Made by a program: the position numbers and the translations under genes. A stretch of 64,000 nucleotides of DNA from Pseudoxanthomonas mexicana (GTDB lineage: Bacteria > Pseudomonadota > Gammaproteobacteria > Xanthomonadales > Xanthomonadaceae), in assembly GCF_010093385.1 (NCBI RefSeq), contig NZ_PDWV01000010.1, positions 1 through 64,000 of the forward strand, in the 5' to 3' direction. Positions 37,437 through 45,903 of this stretch are shown piece after piece. The notes beneath the pieces were generated by a model. That model was given only the letters and a program-made list of their open reading frames with translations, was not told the DNA's origin and made no database searches. How positions within the stretch are numbered: position 1 is the first letter of the stretch; every line of letters begins with the position of its first letter.

Positions 37437-38396
37437 TCAGGCCGCCGTGTCGGCCTTCTGCGGCCGCGCCAGGCTCAGCGCCACGGTCACGGCCAGGATC
37501 ATCGCCACCGTGCCCAGCGACCACAGCACCGGGATCTTGTACACATCCACCAGCAGCATCTTGCTGCCGATGAAGGCCAGCACCACGGCCAGGCCGTAGG
37601 GCAGCAGGTGGAAGCGGTCCGCCATGCCGGCCAGCAGGAAGAACATGGCGCGCAGGCCCAGCACCGCGAACACGTTAGAGGTCAGCACGATGAACGGGTC
37701 CGAGGTGATGGCGAAGATCGCCGGGATGCTGTCCACGGCGAAGATCACGTCGGTCACCGCGATCATCACCAGCACCACGAACAGCGGCGTGTAACGACGG
37801 CGCTTGCCGCGGCCCAGCCACAGCGCCGCCCCGTAATAGCGGTTGATCAACGGCAGGTGGCCGGTGATCCAGCGCAGCACCGGATTCTTGTCCAGGTCGG
37901 GCTCCTTGCCGGCGGCGAACCACATCTTGATGCCGGTCAGCAGCAGGAACGCACCGAACAGGTACAGCAGCCAGTGGAACTTGGCCAGCAGCGCGGCGCC
38001 CACGAAGATCAGGATCGCGCGCAGGACGATGGCGCCCAGGATGCCAATCACCAGCACGCGCTGGCGCTGCTCTTCGGGTACGGCGAAGTAGGTGAACAGC
38101 ATCAGGAACACGAAGATGTTGTCGACCGCCAGCGCCTTCTCGACCAGGTAGCCGGTCAGGAATTCCAGGCCCACGCGGTTGGCTTCGGCCGCACCCGAGG
38201 TCTGGCCGACATACCACCACAGGGCGCCGTTGAAGATCATCGCCAGGGCGATCCAGCCCAGGCTCCACCAGGCCGCTTCCTTGAACGTCACCTTGTGCGC
38301 GCCGCCGTGGCGCATCAGCACCAGGTCGACCAGCAGCGCGATCACCACCAGGCCGCCGAAGCCGGCCCACAACCAGGGGTTGCCAATCGTTTCCAT
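37437..38396 (-). CDS. TerC/Alx family membrane protein (Mn2+ exporter-like)
   Basis: 319-aa TerC-family protein with about nine helices and the membrane acidic residues typical of the family (EKALAVDNIFVFLMLF, TDVIFAVDSIPAIFAIT). E. coli Alx exports manganese and is controlled by a yybP-ykoY riboswitch; the same type of riboswitch precedes this gene (38473-38590), which strongly supports a manganese role. The ATG at 38396 has GGGAA 5 nt upstream on the minus strand. It is divergent from the methyltransferase gene. Confidence 0.92.
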   Translation of the reverse strand: METIGNPWLWAGFGGLVVIALLVDLVLMRHGGAHKVTFKEAAWWSLGWIALAMIFNGALWWYVGQTSGAAEANRVGLEFLTGYLVEKALAVDNIFVFLMLFTYFAVPEEQRQRVLVIGILGAIVLRAILIFVGAALLAKFHWLLYLFGAFLLLTGIKMWFAAGKEPDLDKNPVLRWITGHLPLINRYYGAALWLGRGKRRRYTPLFVVLVMIAVTDVIFAVDSIPAIFAITSDPFIVLTSNVFAVLGLRAMFFLLAGMADRFHLLPYGLAVVLAFIGSKMLLVDVYKIPVLWSLGTVAMILAVTVALSLARPQKADTAA

Positions 38397-38472
38397 CGAG
38401 ATTCCCGAAAAAAGTGGAGGACGGCCGCAGGCGCGGACAACTCGGAACCGGGAAACGGGGGATCCGGGGGTG

Positions 38473-38590
38473 CCTTCGCCATCGCGGCGAAGGTCTCGCT
38501 CACAGCCCGGTGGGCTGCCGTGGGACCGGAGCATCGCTGCTCGAAATGACGGCCGACACGTTGGGAGCTACTCCCCTTCTGGCGCGGATT
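38473..38590 (-). ncRNA. yybP-ykoY (manganese) riboswitch upstream of terC
   Basis: The minus strand carries the conserved 5' segment AAGGGGAGTAGC (plus 38568-38579) and the 3' segment GCGAGACCTTCGCC (plus 38485-38498), the two halves of the yybP-ykoY aptamer, which is known to bind Mn2+. Within it, CCGTCAT and stem arms CAGCCC/GGGCTG are seen. CCTTCGCC then pairs with GGCGAAGG (plus 38473-38493), a hairpin competing for the CCTT that closes the aptamer helix P1, so a switch is visible. No U-tract follows, which favours control of translation or Rho over intrinsic termination. Confidence 0.85.
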
Positions 38591-38638
38591 GTCCGGATGG
38601 CGCCCGGCCAGGTCAACGGGGCAGGTAAAATGCCGTTC

Positions 38639-39808
38639 ATGAATACGCCCAACCCGACCGTACGCCTGAAGAACGCCTGGCGTTCCAGCCACCCGTGGAT
38701 CTTCCAGAAGCTGGTCGAGAAGCCCGCCGCCAAGCCCAAGTCCGGCACCCTCGTCGAGGTGGTCGGCGTGGACGGGGAGTGGATCGGCCGCGGCTTCTAC
38801 AACGGCCATTCGCGCATCGCCGTGCGCATCCTCGAAACCCACCCCGACATTCCGGTGGATGCCGGCTGGTTCTCGCGCAAGATCGCCGATGCGGTCTCCC
38901 TGCGCCGGGACGTACTGAAGCTGGATGCCGTCAGCGATGCCTGGCGCGTGGTGCACAGCGAGGGCGACGGGCTGTCCGGCCTGGTGGTGGACCGTTACGG
39001 CGACCTGATCGTGGTGGAGTTCTTCGCCGCCGGCATGTTCCGCCACCGCGAATGGATCTACGAGGCCCTGCGCGATCAGTTCCCCGGCTGCCGCTTCCAC
39101 AGCTTCGCCGACGAACACGTGCAGAAGCAGGAGAGCTTCGACTTCCACGGCAACACCACCACCGAAGCGGCCGTCATCACCGAGTACGGCGTGAAGTTCC
39201 GCGCCGATCCCGCCGGCGCGCACAAGACCGGCTTCTTCGCCGACCAGCGCGAGAACCGCGAATGGCTCAGCCGCCAGGTGGACGGCAAGACCGTGCTGGA
39301 CTTGTGCTGCAACACCGGCGGCTTCGCGGTGTACGCGGCGGCTCGCGGCGCCAGTGAGGTCGTCGGCGTGGACATCGACCAGGACGTCATCCAGATCGCC
39401 AAGGGCAACGCCCGGCTCAACAACGTGCGGCCCAAGTTCGTGCAGGCCGACATCTTCCCGTACCTGCGCGACGCGGCGAACCGCGGCGAACAGTACGACG
39501 TGGTGATCCTGGACCCGGCCAAGATGACGCGCGACCGCGAGCAGGTGATCGCCGCGCTGAAGAAGTACCTGGACATGAACAAGCTGGCGCTCGGCGTGGT
39601 GAAGCCCGGCGGCCTGTTCGCGACGTTCTCGTGCACCGGCCTGGTCAGCGAGGAGCAGTTCCTCGACATGCTGCGCCGCGCCGCGTATTTCTCAGGCCGC
39701 ACGATCCAGATCCTGAAGGTCGCCGGCGCCGGCCCCGACCATCCCTTCATGGCGCACGTGCAGGAATCGCGCTACCTGAAAGCGGTGTTCTGCCGGGTGG
39801 TCGACTGA
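38639..39808 (+). CDS. rlmI: Class I SAM-dependent rRNA methyltransferase (RlmI-like)
   Basis: 389-aa protein of the RlmI/RlmK type (23S rRNA cytosine-5 methylation). N-terminal PUA-like domain (RLKNAWRSSHPWIFQKLVEK), middle RlmI-like region (RVVHSEGDGLSGLVVDRYGD), and C-terminal Rossmann domain with LDLCCNTGGFAVYAA (SAM binding) and VILDPAKM (motif IV). The start is MNTPNPTVRLKN at 38639; an ATG three codons earlier (38630) sits closer to GCAGGT and is possible. The assignment to RlmI rests on the domain layout; other COG1092 enzymes are close. Confidence 0.88.
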   Translation: MNTPNPTVRLKNAWRSSHPWIFQKLVEKPAAKPKSGTLVEVVGVDGEWIGRGFYNGHSRIAVRILETHPDIPVDAGWFSRKIADAVSLRRDVLKLDAVSDAWRVVHSEGDGLSGLVVDRYGDLIVVEFFAAGMFRHREWIYEALRDQFPGCRFHSFADEHVQKQESFDFHGNTTTEAAVITEYGVKFRADPAGAHKTGFFADQRENREWLSRQVDGKTVLDLCCNTGGFAVYAAARGASEVVGVDIDQDVIQIAKGNARLNNVRPKFVQADIFPYLRDAANRGEQYDVVILDPAKMTRDREQVIAALKKYLDMNKLALGVVKPGGLFATFSCTGLVSEEQFLDMLRRAAYFSGRTIQILKVAGAGPDHPFMAHVQESRYLKAVFCRVVD

Positions 39809-39810
39809 GC

Positions 39811-40491
39811 ATGCACGGTGCGCGGATCGTTCCGATCCTGCTCGCCGCACTGGCAGCCGGCTGCGCGTCCACACCGGCCGTACCGTGGCAGTCGCTGGCC
39901 GATGTCGCGCAGTGGCGCAGCGTCGGTGAGTCCGCACTGGATCCGCGCTGGCAGGCCAGCGATGGCGAACTCGCGCTGACGGCTGCGGGGGGTGGCGACA
40001 TCATCAGTGTCGCTGCTTATGACGACTTCGAACTCGAATTCGAATGGCGCCTGCCTGCGGGCGGCAACAGCGGTGTGTTCTATCGCGCCGTCGATGCCTC
40101 GCCCGTGTGGGCACGTGCGGCCGAGTACCAGCTGCTGGACGACCGCGAAGCCGAAGACCGCATCGTGCCGAGCCATCGCGCCGGTGCGGTGTACGACCTG
40201 ATCGCGCCGGGACAGGACGCGCTTCGTCCCATCGATGCATATAACCACGCGCGCATCGTCGCCTGCGGACCGCACGCGGAGCACTGGCTCAATGGCGTGC
40301 GCGTGGCGACCTACGACCTCGACAGCGATGACTGGAAACGTCGCGTCGCCGCCAGCAAGTTCGCCGGGCAGGCGGACTTCGCGACGGCGCGCCGCGGCCA
40401 TCTCGCGCTGCAGGACCATGGCAACGCCGTGTACCTGCGTGGCATGCGGATCCGCGCGCTGCGGAAGGATTGCAAGCCGGCTTCACTGTAG
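39811..40491 (+). CDS. DUF1080 (3-keto-disaccharide hydrolase type) lipoprotein
   Basis: 226-aa exported lipoprotein: signal MHGARIVPILLAALAAGC with lipobox LAAGC. The rest is a concanavalin-like beta-sandwich of the DUF1080 family (ELEFEWRLPAGGNSGVFYRA, HARIVACGPHAEHWLNGVRV, HLALQDHGNAVYLRGMRIR). Relatives hydrolyse 3-keto sugars made by periplasmic dehydrogenases; the substrate here is not known. It starts 2 nt after the rlmI stop, so it is probably co-transcribed. Its stop codon lies in the following REP element. Confidence 0.85.
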   Translation: MHGARIVPILLAALAAGCASTPAVPWQSLADVAQWRSVGESALDPRWQASDGELALTAAGGGDIISVAAYDDFELEFEWRLPAGGNSGVFYRAVDASPVWARAAEYQLLDDREAEDRIVPSHRAGAVYDLIAPGQDALRPIDAYNHARIVACGPHAEHWLNGVRVATYDLDSDDWKRRVAASKFAGQADFATARRGHLALQDHGNAVYLRGMRIRALRKDCKPASL

Positions 40492-40622
40492 GAGCGACGT
40501 CAGTCGCGACCGCGCGCTGACAGATGTCGATGGCGCCGGATGATGCATCCCGGCGAATCTGCGCTTGTTGATGGTGCCGCTGCTGTCCGGCCGTCCGGTC
40601 GCGACTGACGTCGCTCCTACAG
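40486..40622. repeat. REP/BIME-like inverted repeat 4 (GTCAG type)
   Basis: Perfect 26-bp inverted pair (40486-40511 and 40597-40622) with 85 nt between arms, containing GTAGGAGCGACGTCAGTCGC. The left arm overlaps the end of the DUF1080 gene and supplies its stop codon TAG (40489-40491). It lies between convergent genes next to the fabV terminator. Confidence 0.9.
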
Positions 40623-40628
40623 AAAGAA

Positions 40629-40655
40629 CAAAAAAAGGCGGGCTGAAGCCCGCCT
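40629..40655 (-). terminator. Intrinsic terminator of fabV
   Basis: On the minus strand GGCGGGCT pairs with AGCCCGCC (plus 40637-40644 and 40647-40654), followed by eight consecutive U residues (plus-strand A run 40629-40636). Confidence 0.9.
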
Positions 40656-40677
40656 CTTCATGCGCCATGCGCGGCGA

Positions 40678-41895
40678 TCAGCCCTCCGGCGACAGCTCGA
40701 TGCAGTCGAACTGCACGTCCGGGTTCACGTCGGCGTCGTAGTCCACGTCGTCGCGCTCGAAGCCGAACAGTTTCAGGAACTCGTGCTTGTAGTTCGCGTA
40801 GTCGGTCAGCTGGAAGAGGTTCTCGCTGGTCACCTGCGGCCACAGCGCCTTGGCCTGCGTCTGTACCTCGGGCTTCAGCTCCCAATCGTCCAGGCGCAGG
40901 CGGTTCTCGTCGTCGGTCGCGGCCGGAGCGCCGTCGGTGCGGTACATGCGGTCGCGGAACAGGCGGTCCAGCTGCTCGATGGTGCCTTCATGCAGGCCCA
41001 GTTCCTTCATCACCTTGAACACGATGCTGATGTACAGCGGCATCACCGGGATGGCCGAACTGGCCTGCGTCACCACCGATTTCAGCACCGCCACATTCGC
41101 GGTGCCGCCTGTCTTCTGCAGGCGCGCGTCCAGGCGCTGCGCGGTCTGGTCCAGGTCCACCTTGGCGCGCCCCAGCGCGCCGTGCCAGTAGATCGGCCAG
41201 GTGATGTCGGTGCCGATGTAGCTGAACGCCACCGTGCGCGCACCGTCGGCCAGCACGCCGGCCTGGTCCAGCGCATCGATCCACAGCTCCCAGTCCTGCC
41301 CGCCCATCACGGTGACGGTGTCTTCGATCTCCTGCTCGGTCGCCGGCTCGATGGTGGCCTGGACGATGGCGTCCTTGTTGGTGTCGATCGCGGTGGAGGT
41401 GTACGGCGCGCCGATCGGCTTCAGCGCCGAGCGCTTCACTTCGCCCGTGGTGGGCAGCTTGCGTACCGGCGAGGCCAGCGAATAGACCACCAGGTCCACC
41501 TGGCCGCCCATTTCCGTCTTGATCAGCTCGATCACCTTGGCGCGCGCCTCGTCGGAGAACGCATCGCCGTTGATCGACTTGCTGTACAGGCCGGCTTCCT
41601 TCGCGAACTTGTCGAACGCGGCCGAGTTGTACCAGCCCGCGGTGCCGGCCTTCTTCTCGCTGCCGGGCTTCTCGAAGAACACGCCCAGCGTGTCCGCGCC
41701 GAAACCGAACGCCGCGCTGATCCGCGCCGCCAGGCCGTAGCCGCTGGATGCACCGATCACCAGCACCTTCTTCGGTCCGTCGTTGCGCACGCCCTGCGCG
41801 CGCGTGGCGGCGATCTGGTCACGCACGTTGAGCTCGCAGCCGAGCGGATGGGTGGTGGTGCAGATGAAGCCGCGGACTTTGGGATGGATGATCAA
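40678..41895 (-). CDS. fabV: Enoyl-ACP reductase FabV
   Basis: NADH-dependent trans-2-enoyl-ACP reductase, the last step of each fatty-acid elongation cycle; FabV enzymes are intrinsically tolerant of triclosan. The catalytic Y-x8-K ([10 protein letters not shown]) and Rossmann motif [11 protein letters not shown] are present. The start is placed at TTG (41895), giving [17 protein letters not shown] as in other FabV proteins (405 aa); an in-frame ATG 12 codons upstream (41931) is the alternative. No Shine-Dalgarno is evident for either. It has its own terminator. Confidence 0.93.
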   Translation of the reverse strand: MIIHPKVRGFICTTTHPLGCELNVRDQIAATRAQGVRNDGPKKVLVIGASSGYGLAARISAAFGFGADTLGVFFEKPGSEKKAGTAGWYNSAAFDKFAKEAGLYSKSINGDAFSDEARAKVIELIKTEMGGQVDLVVYSLASPVRKLPTTGEVKRSALKPIGAPYTSTAIDTNKDAIVQATIEPATEQEIEDTVTVMGGQDWELWIDALDQAGVLADGARTVAFSYIGTDITWPIYWHGALGRAKVDLDQTAQRLDARLQKTGGTANVAVLKSVVTQASSAIPVMPLYISIVFKVMKELGLHEGTIEQLDRLFRDRMYRTDGAPAATDDENRLRLDDWELKPEVQTQAKALWPQVTSENLFQLTDYANYKHEFLKLFGFERDDVDYDADVNPDVQFDCIELSPEG

Positions 41896-42013
41896 CGTCG
41901 TAACCCGGGGGATGGTGTGCCTGCGCGGCATCTTAGTGCCGCAGGCGCCGGGAATGAAGCGCTGTGCATGCACACGCCGGCGTATGGGATGGCGCCATGG
42001 CCGGCGCGTGGAC

Positions 42014-42040
42014 AAAGAAAAGGCGGGCCGAAGCCCGCCT
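42014..42040 (-). terminator. Intrinsic terminator of the amino-acid permease gene
   Basis: AGGCGGGC pairs with GCCCGCCT (plus 42021-42028 and 42033-42040) with a CGAA loop; reading the minus strand, a U-rich tract (plus AAAGAAA, 42014-42020) follows. Confidence 0.8.
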
Positions 42041-42065
42041 TGTCGTCATGCATGCCGAGCTGCCA

Positions 42066-43501
42066 TCACGCATCGCCGCCTTTCGCCAGCACGCTGTTGC
42101 GCCGGCTGTAGGCCAGGTAGACGACGAAGCCGACAGCGTTCCACACCAGGAACCACAGCTGCGTCCTCTGCGGCAGGCTCCAGAACAGGTACAGACAGCC
42201 GAGGATGGCGACGGGGCCGACGATCCATGCCAGCGGCGTGCGGAACACGCGCGGGCGCTCCGGTTCGCGGCTGCGCAGCACCAGCAGGCAGACGCCGACC
42301 GCGACGAAGGCGGCCAGCGTGCCCGCATTCGCCAGGGCGGCAATCTCGTCCAGCCGCGCCACGCCGGCCAGCGCCGCCACCAGGATGGCGGTGAACACGG
42401 TGATGGCCACCGGGGGGCCGGTGCGCGCGTTGACCTTCGAAAGGCCGCGCGGCAGCAGGCCGTCGCGCGACATCACGAAGAAGATGCGGCTTTGTCCGTA
42501 GAAGAACGCCAGCAGCACGGTGGGCAGGGCGATGATCGCCACGATGCCGATCACCAGCGCGGCGGTGCCGTGGCCCAGTTCGCGCATGATCAGCGCCAGC
42601 GGTTCGGCGCTCTTGCCGAACACCGTGTAGCTCATCGCGCCCACCGCGGCCAGCGCCACCAGCAGGTAGATCAGCGTGCAGCCGATCATCGAGCCGATGA
42701 AGCCGATCGACAGGTCGCGGCCGGGGTTCTTGGTCTCCTCCGCCGCGGTGGAGATCGCGTCGAAGCCGTAGAAGGCGAAGAAGATGATCGCCGCGGCCGC
42801 CATCACGCCGCGCTCGACGCCGGCCGCATCCAGCGATTTCGGGAAGCCGAACGGCATGAACGGCTGCAGGTTGTCCGGATTGAACGCCGGCAGCGCGACG
42901 GCGATGAACACCGCCAGGGCGATCAGCTTGAACACCCCCAGGATCGCGTTGAGCGTGGCGCTCCCGCGCGTGCCGGCCATCAGCAGACCGGCGACCATGA
43001 ACGTGATGACGATGGCCGGGAGATTGATGACGCCGCCGGCGTGCGGACCTGCGGCAAGGGCGGCGGGCAGGGGACGTTCCAGCCGAAGTTCTGCTGCACC
43101 CATTGCAGGAACCCGACGAAGTAGCCGGACCAGCCCACGGCCACGGTGCTGACCACCAGTGAATACTCCAGGATCAGGCTCCAACCGACGATCCAGGCGA
43201 TGGACTCGCCCAGCACGCCGTAGCTGTAGGTGTAGGCGCTGCCGGCGGCCGGCATCATCGTCGAAAGTTCCGCATAGGCCAGTGCTGCGCAGGCGCAGAC
43301 AACGCCGGCGATGACGAAGGACAGCAGCACGGCGGGACCGGCCTTGTCCGCGCCCACGCCGATCAGCGTGTAGATGCCCGTGCCCACGATGGCGCCGATG
43401 CCCAGCGCGACCAGGTGCGGCCAGCTCAGCGTGGGCACCAGCCGGCGCCCTTCTTCATGCTGGGTGATCCGGTCGATGGATTTGCGCCGTAGCCAGGTCA
43501 T
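42066..43501 (-). pseudogene. APC-family amino-acid permease, frameshifted
   Basis: Cationic-amino-acid-type permease of the APC superfamily. Residues from MTWLRRKSIDRITQ through GWNVP are read in one frame (from 43501), then coding continues with PAALAAGPHAGGVINLPAIV in another frame to the stop at 42066. Adding one C to the CCCC run (plus GGGG, 43070-43073) restores a 478-aa protein with about 12 to 14 helices, a full-length permease. Conserved segments such as GAIVGTGIYTLIG and AFYGFDAISTAAEETKNP remain. It is either a true one-base deletion or a homopolymer sequencing error. A terminator lies just downstream. Confidence 0.88.
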
Positions 43502-43672
43502 GGGAACTCCTCGAATGCGTCAATGGGGCGGCATGCCGGCGACAGGTCGGCATGGAAAGGTGAGGGGGCATGACCCGCGGGCGCTCCCCGCCCCGGGGGG
43601 CCGCCAGCAGCCTATGCGCGCGCGGCGCGGCTGGCAATCGGCGGTGCACCACGTCGCACGACGCGGGGTGCT

Positions 43673-44323
43673 TCAGAGATACGAGGGTCGCGCCGGGTCG
43701 AACACCAGCGGGTAGCGGTGCACGTCCAGCAGGTCGAGGAATACGTCCAGGCCCTCGTCCGAACGCACCAGGTCATATTCGGCATCGGATACCAGGTGCA
43801 CCGCCAGTGGCTCCACGCCCTGGCCATGCAGGTGCAGGTTGTCGAACAGGTGGCGGTCGGCCGCCACGACCGGCGGCAGCAGCAGGAAAGTGGAGAACGG
43901 CGAGCCCGCCAGCGGAGGGTCCGGCAGCGGCACGGAGTGGCCGTAGCCCAGCCAGCTGCCTTCGGCGAACGGCAGCTTGGCCAGCCAGCGCAGCCGTTCG
44001 ATGAAGGCTGGATGCGGTGCGCGCACGTACCACAGCAGCTCCCGCGCAGCGGACTCGTCGCCGTCGTAACCCTCGGGCATCGCCATCAGCCGGTCGCTCA
44101 TGCCGCTGGTGACCAGGACGCAGCCCTCGTCCCGCCCCGAGGCGCGATCCGCGGCGAAATCGCGGGCGTACACGTGCACGTCCACTCGATGGCGCCGGTC
44201 GCCGTCGCGGTCGATGCGCTCGGGTTCGCCCAATGCCGCCAGCAGGGCGGCGTCGCGCGCGGCCGCCAGCGCAGGCGCGGGATCGGGCGCGGCGCCCATC
44301 AGTGTGCGGAGACGTTGCAGCAT
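43673..44323 (-). CDS. Suppressor-of-fused (SUFU) domain protein
   Basis: 216-aa protein with a SUFU-like domain: the conserved WLGYGHSVPLPDPPLAGS and FSTFLLLPP, plus LVSDAEYDLVRSDEGLDVFL near the C-terminus. Bacterial SUFU proteins occur near toxins and polymorphic systems or alone and have no defined role. The ATG at 44323 follows a GGGGAAGG ribosome site by 5 nt; a TTG five codons upstream is less likely. It lies between the permease gene and rmuC. Confidence 0.75.
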   Translation of the reverse strand: MLQRLRTLMGAAPDPAPALAAARDAALLAALGEPERIDRDGDRRHRVDVHVYARDFAADRASGRDEGCVLVTSGMSDRLMAMPEGYDGDESAARELLWYVRAPHPAFIERLRWLAKLPFAEGSWLGYGHSVPLPDPPLAGSPFSTFLLLPPVVAADRHLFDNLHLHGQGVEPLAVHLVSDAEYDLVRSDEGLDVFLDLLDVHRYPLVFDPARPSYL

Positions 44324-44486
44324 GCCGGCCTTCCCCAAGCGGTCAGTGCGCCGCGACTGTGCGTTGCCGCCCCCCGGGGGTCAAGCCGCGCATCCGCGTC
44401 CCGTGACGTGGCGCGCGCTTCCCGTGCGAGGCGGTTCGCGCTGCGCCCGGCTCAGGCGCTGAGACGCCAGCGGCTACACTGTCGGC

Positions 44487-45833
44487 ATGGATTCCCAGAC
44501 CCTGCTCGTCCTGCTGTTGATTCTCGTCGCCATCGCCGTCGTGCTGCTGGCGGTGCTGGTGCTGCGCCGCCCCGAAGCCCGGATCGGCGACCTGCTGGAG
44601 CGCGCGCTGCGCGATGAACAGCGCGAGGGGCGCAGCGAGCTGCGTGAGCAGCTGGAGGGCCTGTCGCGCGCGCAGGAAGTCCGCATCGACGGCTTCGCGC
44701 GCAGCCTGGCCGACCTGAGCACCCGCACCGACCAGCGCCTGGACGTGCTGCGCGACACGCTCAGCGAAGACGCGCGCAAGGGCCGGTTGGAATCCGCGGA
44801 ATCGCAGCAGCGCTTCGCCGATGCGCTCGGCCAACGCCTCAACGAGCTCACCCAGCGCAACGAGCAGCGCATCGGCGAGATGCGCGCCACGCTGGAAGGC
44901 CGCCTGAAGGAACTGCAGGCCGACAACGCGCAGAAGCTGGAGCAGATGCGCGCGACGGTGGACGAGAAGCTGCACACCACGCTGGAAACCCGCCTGACCG
45001 AGAGTTTCGGCAACGTCACGCGCATGCTCGCGCAGGTGCACCAGGGCCTGGGCGACATGAACAAGCTGGCAGCCGATGTCGGGGGCCTGCAGCGCGTGTT
45101 GACCAACGTGAAGAGCCGGGGCGTATTCGGTGAAGTGCAGTTGGCGGGATTGCTGGAGCAGGTGTTCGCACCCGACCAGTACGCCGGCAACGTGGCCACG
45201 GTGCCGGGCAGTGGCGAGCGTGTGGAGTTTGCGGTGCGCTTCCCCGGCTCCTCCAACGATGCCGTGGTATGGCTGCCGATCGATGCCAAGTTCCCGCGTG
45301 AGGACTACGAACGCCTGCTCGACGCGCAGGAGCGTGCGGACGCCGAGTCGGTCAAGCAGGCGGGCGATGCATTGGAGCGCGCCGTGCGCAAGCAGGCCCA
45401 GGAGATCCGCAAGTACATCGCAGTGCCGCACACCACCGAATTCGCGATCATGTTCCTGCCGACCGAGGGCCTGTATGCCGAAGTGCTCCGCCGGCCCGGG
45501 TTGTTCGAAGCGATCCAGCGCGACCAGCGCATCACCATTGCCGGGCCGACCACTCTGCTGGCGCTGCTGACCAGCCTGCAGGTCGGATTCCGCACGGTGG
45601 CGATCGAGAAGCGATCGGCGGAGGTGTGGAACATCCTGGCGAACGCCAAGCGCGAGTTCGGCAAGTTCGGCGACGTGATGGATTCGGTGAAGACCAAGCG
45701 CGAGCAGGCCAGCAAGCAGATCGACCAGACCGGCGTGCGCACGCGCGCCATCGAGCGCAGCCTGCGCGAGGTCGAATCGCTGCCCAGCGGCGGCGAACCC
45801 ACAAAGCTGTTGGGCGGCGACGAGGCGGAGTGA
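44487..45833 (+). CDS. rmuC: DNA recombination protein RmuC
   Basis: 448-aa protein of the RmuC family, which limits recombination at inverted repeats in E. coli and has a nuclease-like core. N-terminal membrane anchor (LLVLLLILVAIAVVLLAVLV), a long coiled coil rich in Arg, Glu and Gln (residues 35-190), then the RmuC domain (RGVFGEVQLAGLLEQVFAP, VWLPIDAKFPREDYERL, TTEFAIMFLPTEGLYAEVL). It converges on mlaA with a shared hairpin terminator. Confidence 0.93.
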   Translation: MDSQTLLVLLLILVAIAVVLLAVLVLRRPEARIGDLLERALRDEQREGRSELREQLEGLSRAQEVRIDGFARSLADLSTRTDQRLDVLRDTLSEDARKGRLESAESQQRFADALGQRLNELTQRNEQRIGEMRATLEGRLKELQADNAQKLEQMRATVDEKLHTTLETRLTESFGNVTRMLAQVHQGLGDMNKLAADVGGLQRVLTNVKSRGVFGEVQLAGLLEQVFAPDQYAGNVATVPGSGERVEFAVRFPGSSNDAVVWLPIDAKFPREDYERLLDAQERADAESVKQAGDALERAVRKQAQEIRKYIAVPHTTEFAIMFLPTEGLYAEVLRRPGLFEAIQRDQRITIAGPTTLLALLTSLQVGFRTVAIEKRSAEVWNILANAKREFGKFGDVMDSVKTKREQASKQIDQTGVRTRAIERSLREVESLPSGGEPTKLLGGDEAE

Positions 45834-45852
45834 GCTCGCTTCCGCAGAAAAA

Positions 45853-45880
45853 CGAAACGGCGCCCTGGGGCGCCGTTTCG
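45853..45880. terminator. Bidirectional terminator between rmuC and mlaA
   Basis: CGAAACGGCGCC (45853-45864) and GGCGCCGTTTCG (45869-45880) form a perfect 12-bp stem with a 4-nt loop between convergent genes. The A/T pairs in the lower stem are symmetrical; the U-tract is short on both sides. Confidence 0.75.
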
Positions 45881-45903
45881 CTGTCCGGACCGGGAAGTAA
45901 TCC

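Noticed and set aside
20453-40622. CRISPR array
   Set aside because: The repeated units are inverted pairs at widely spaced places, not evenly spaced direct repeats, and no cas gene is present.
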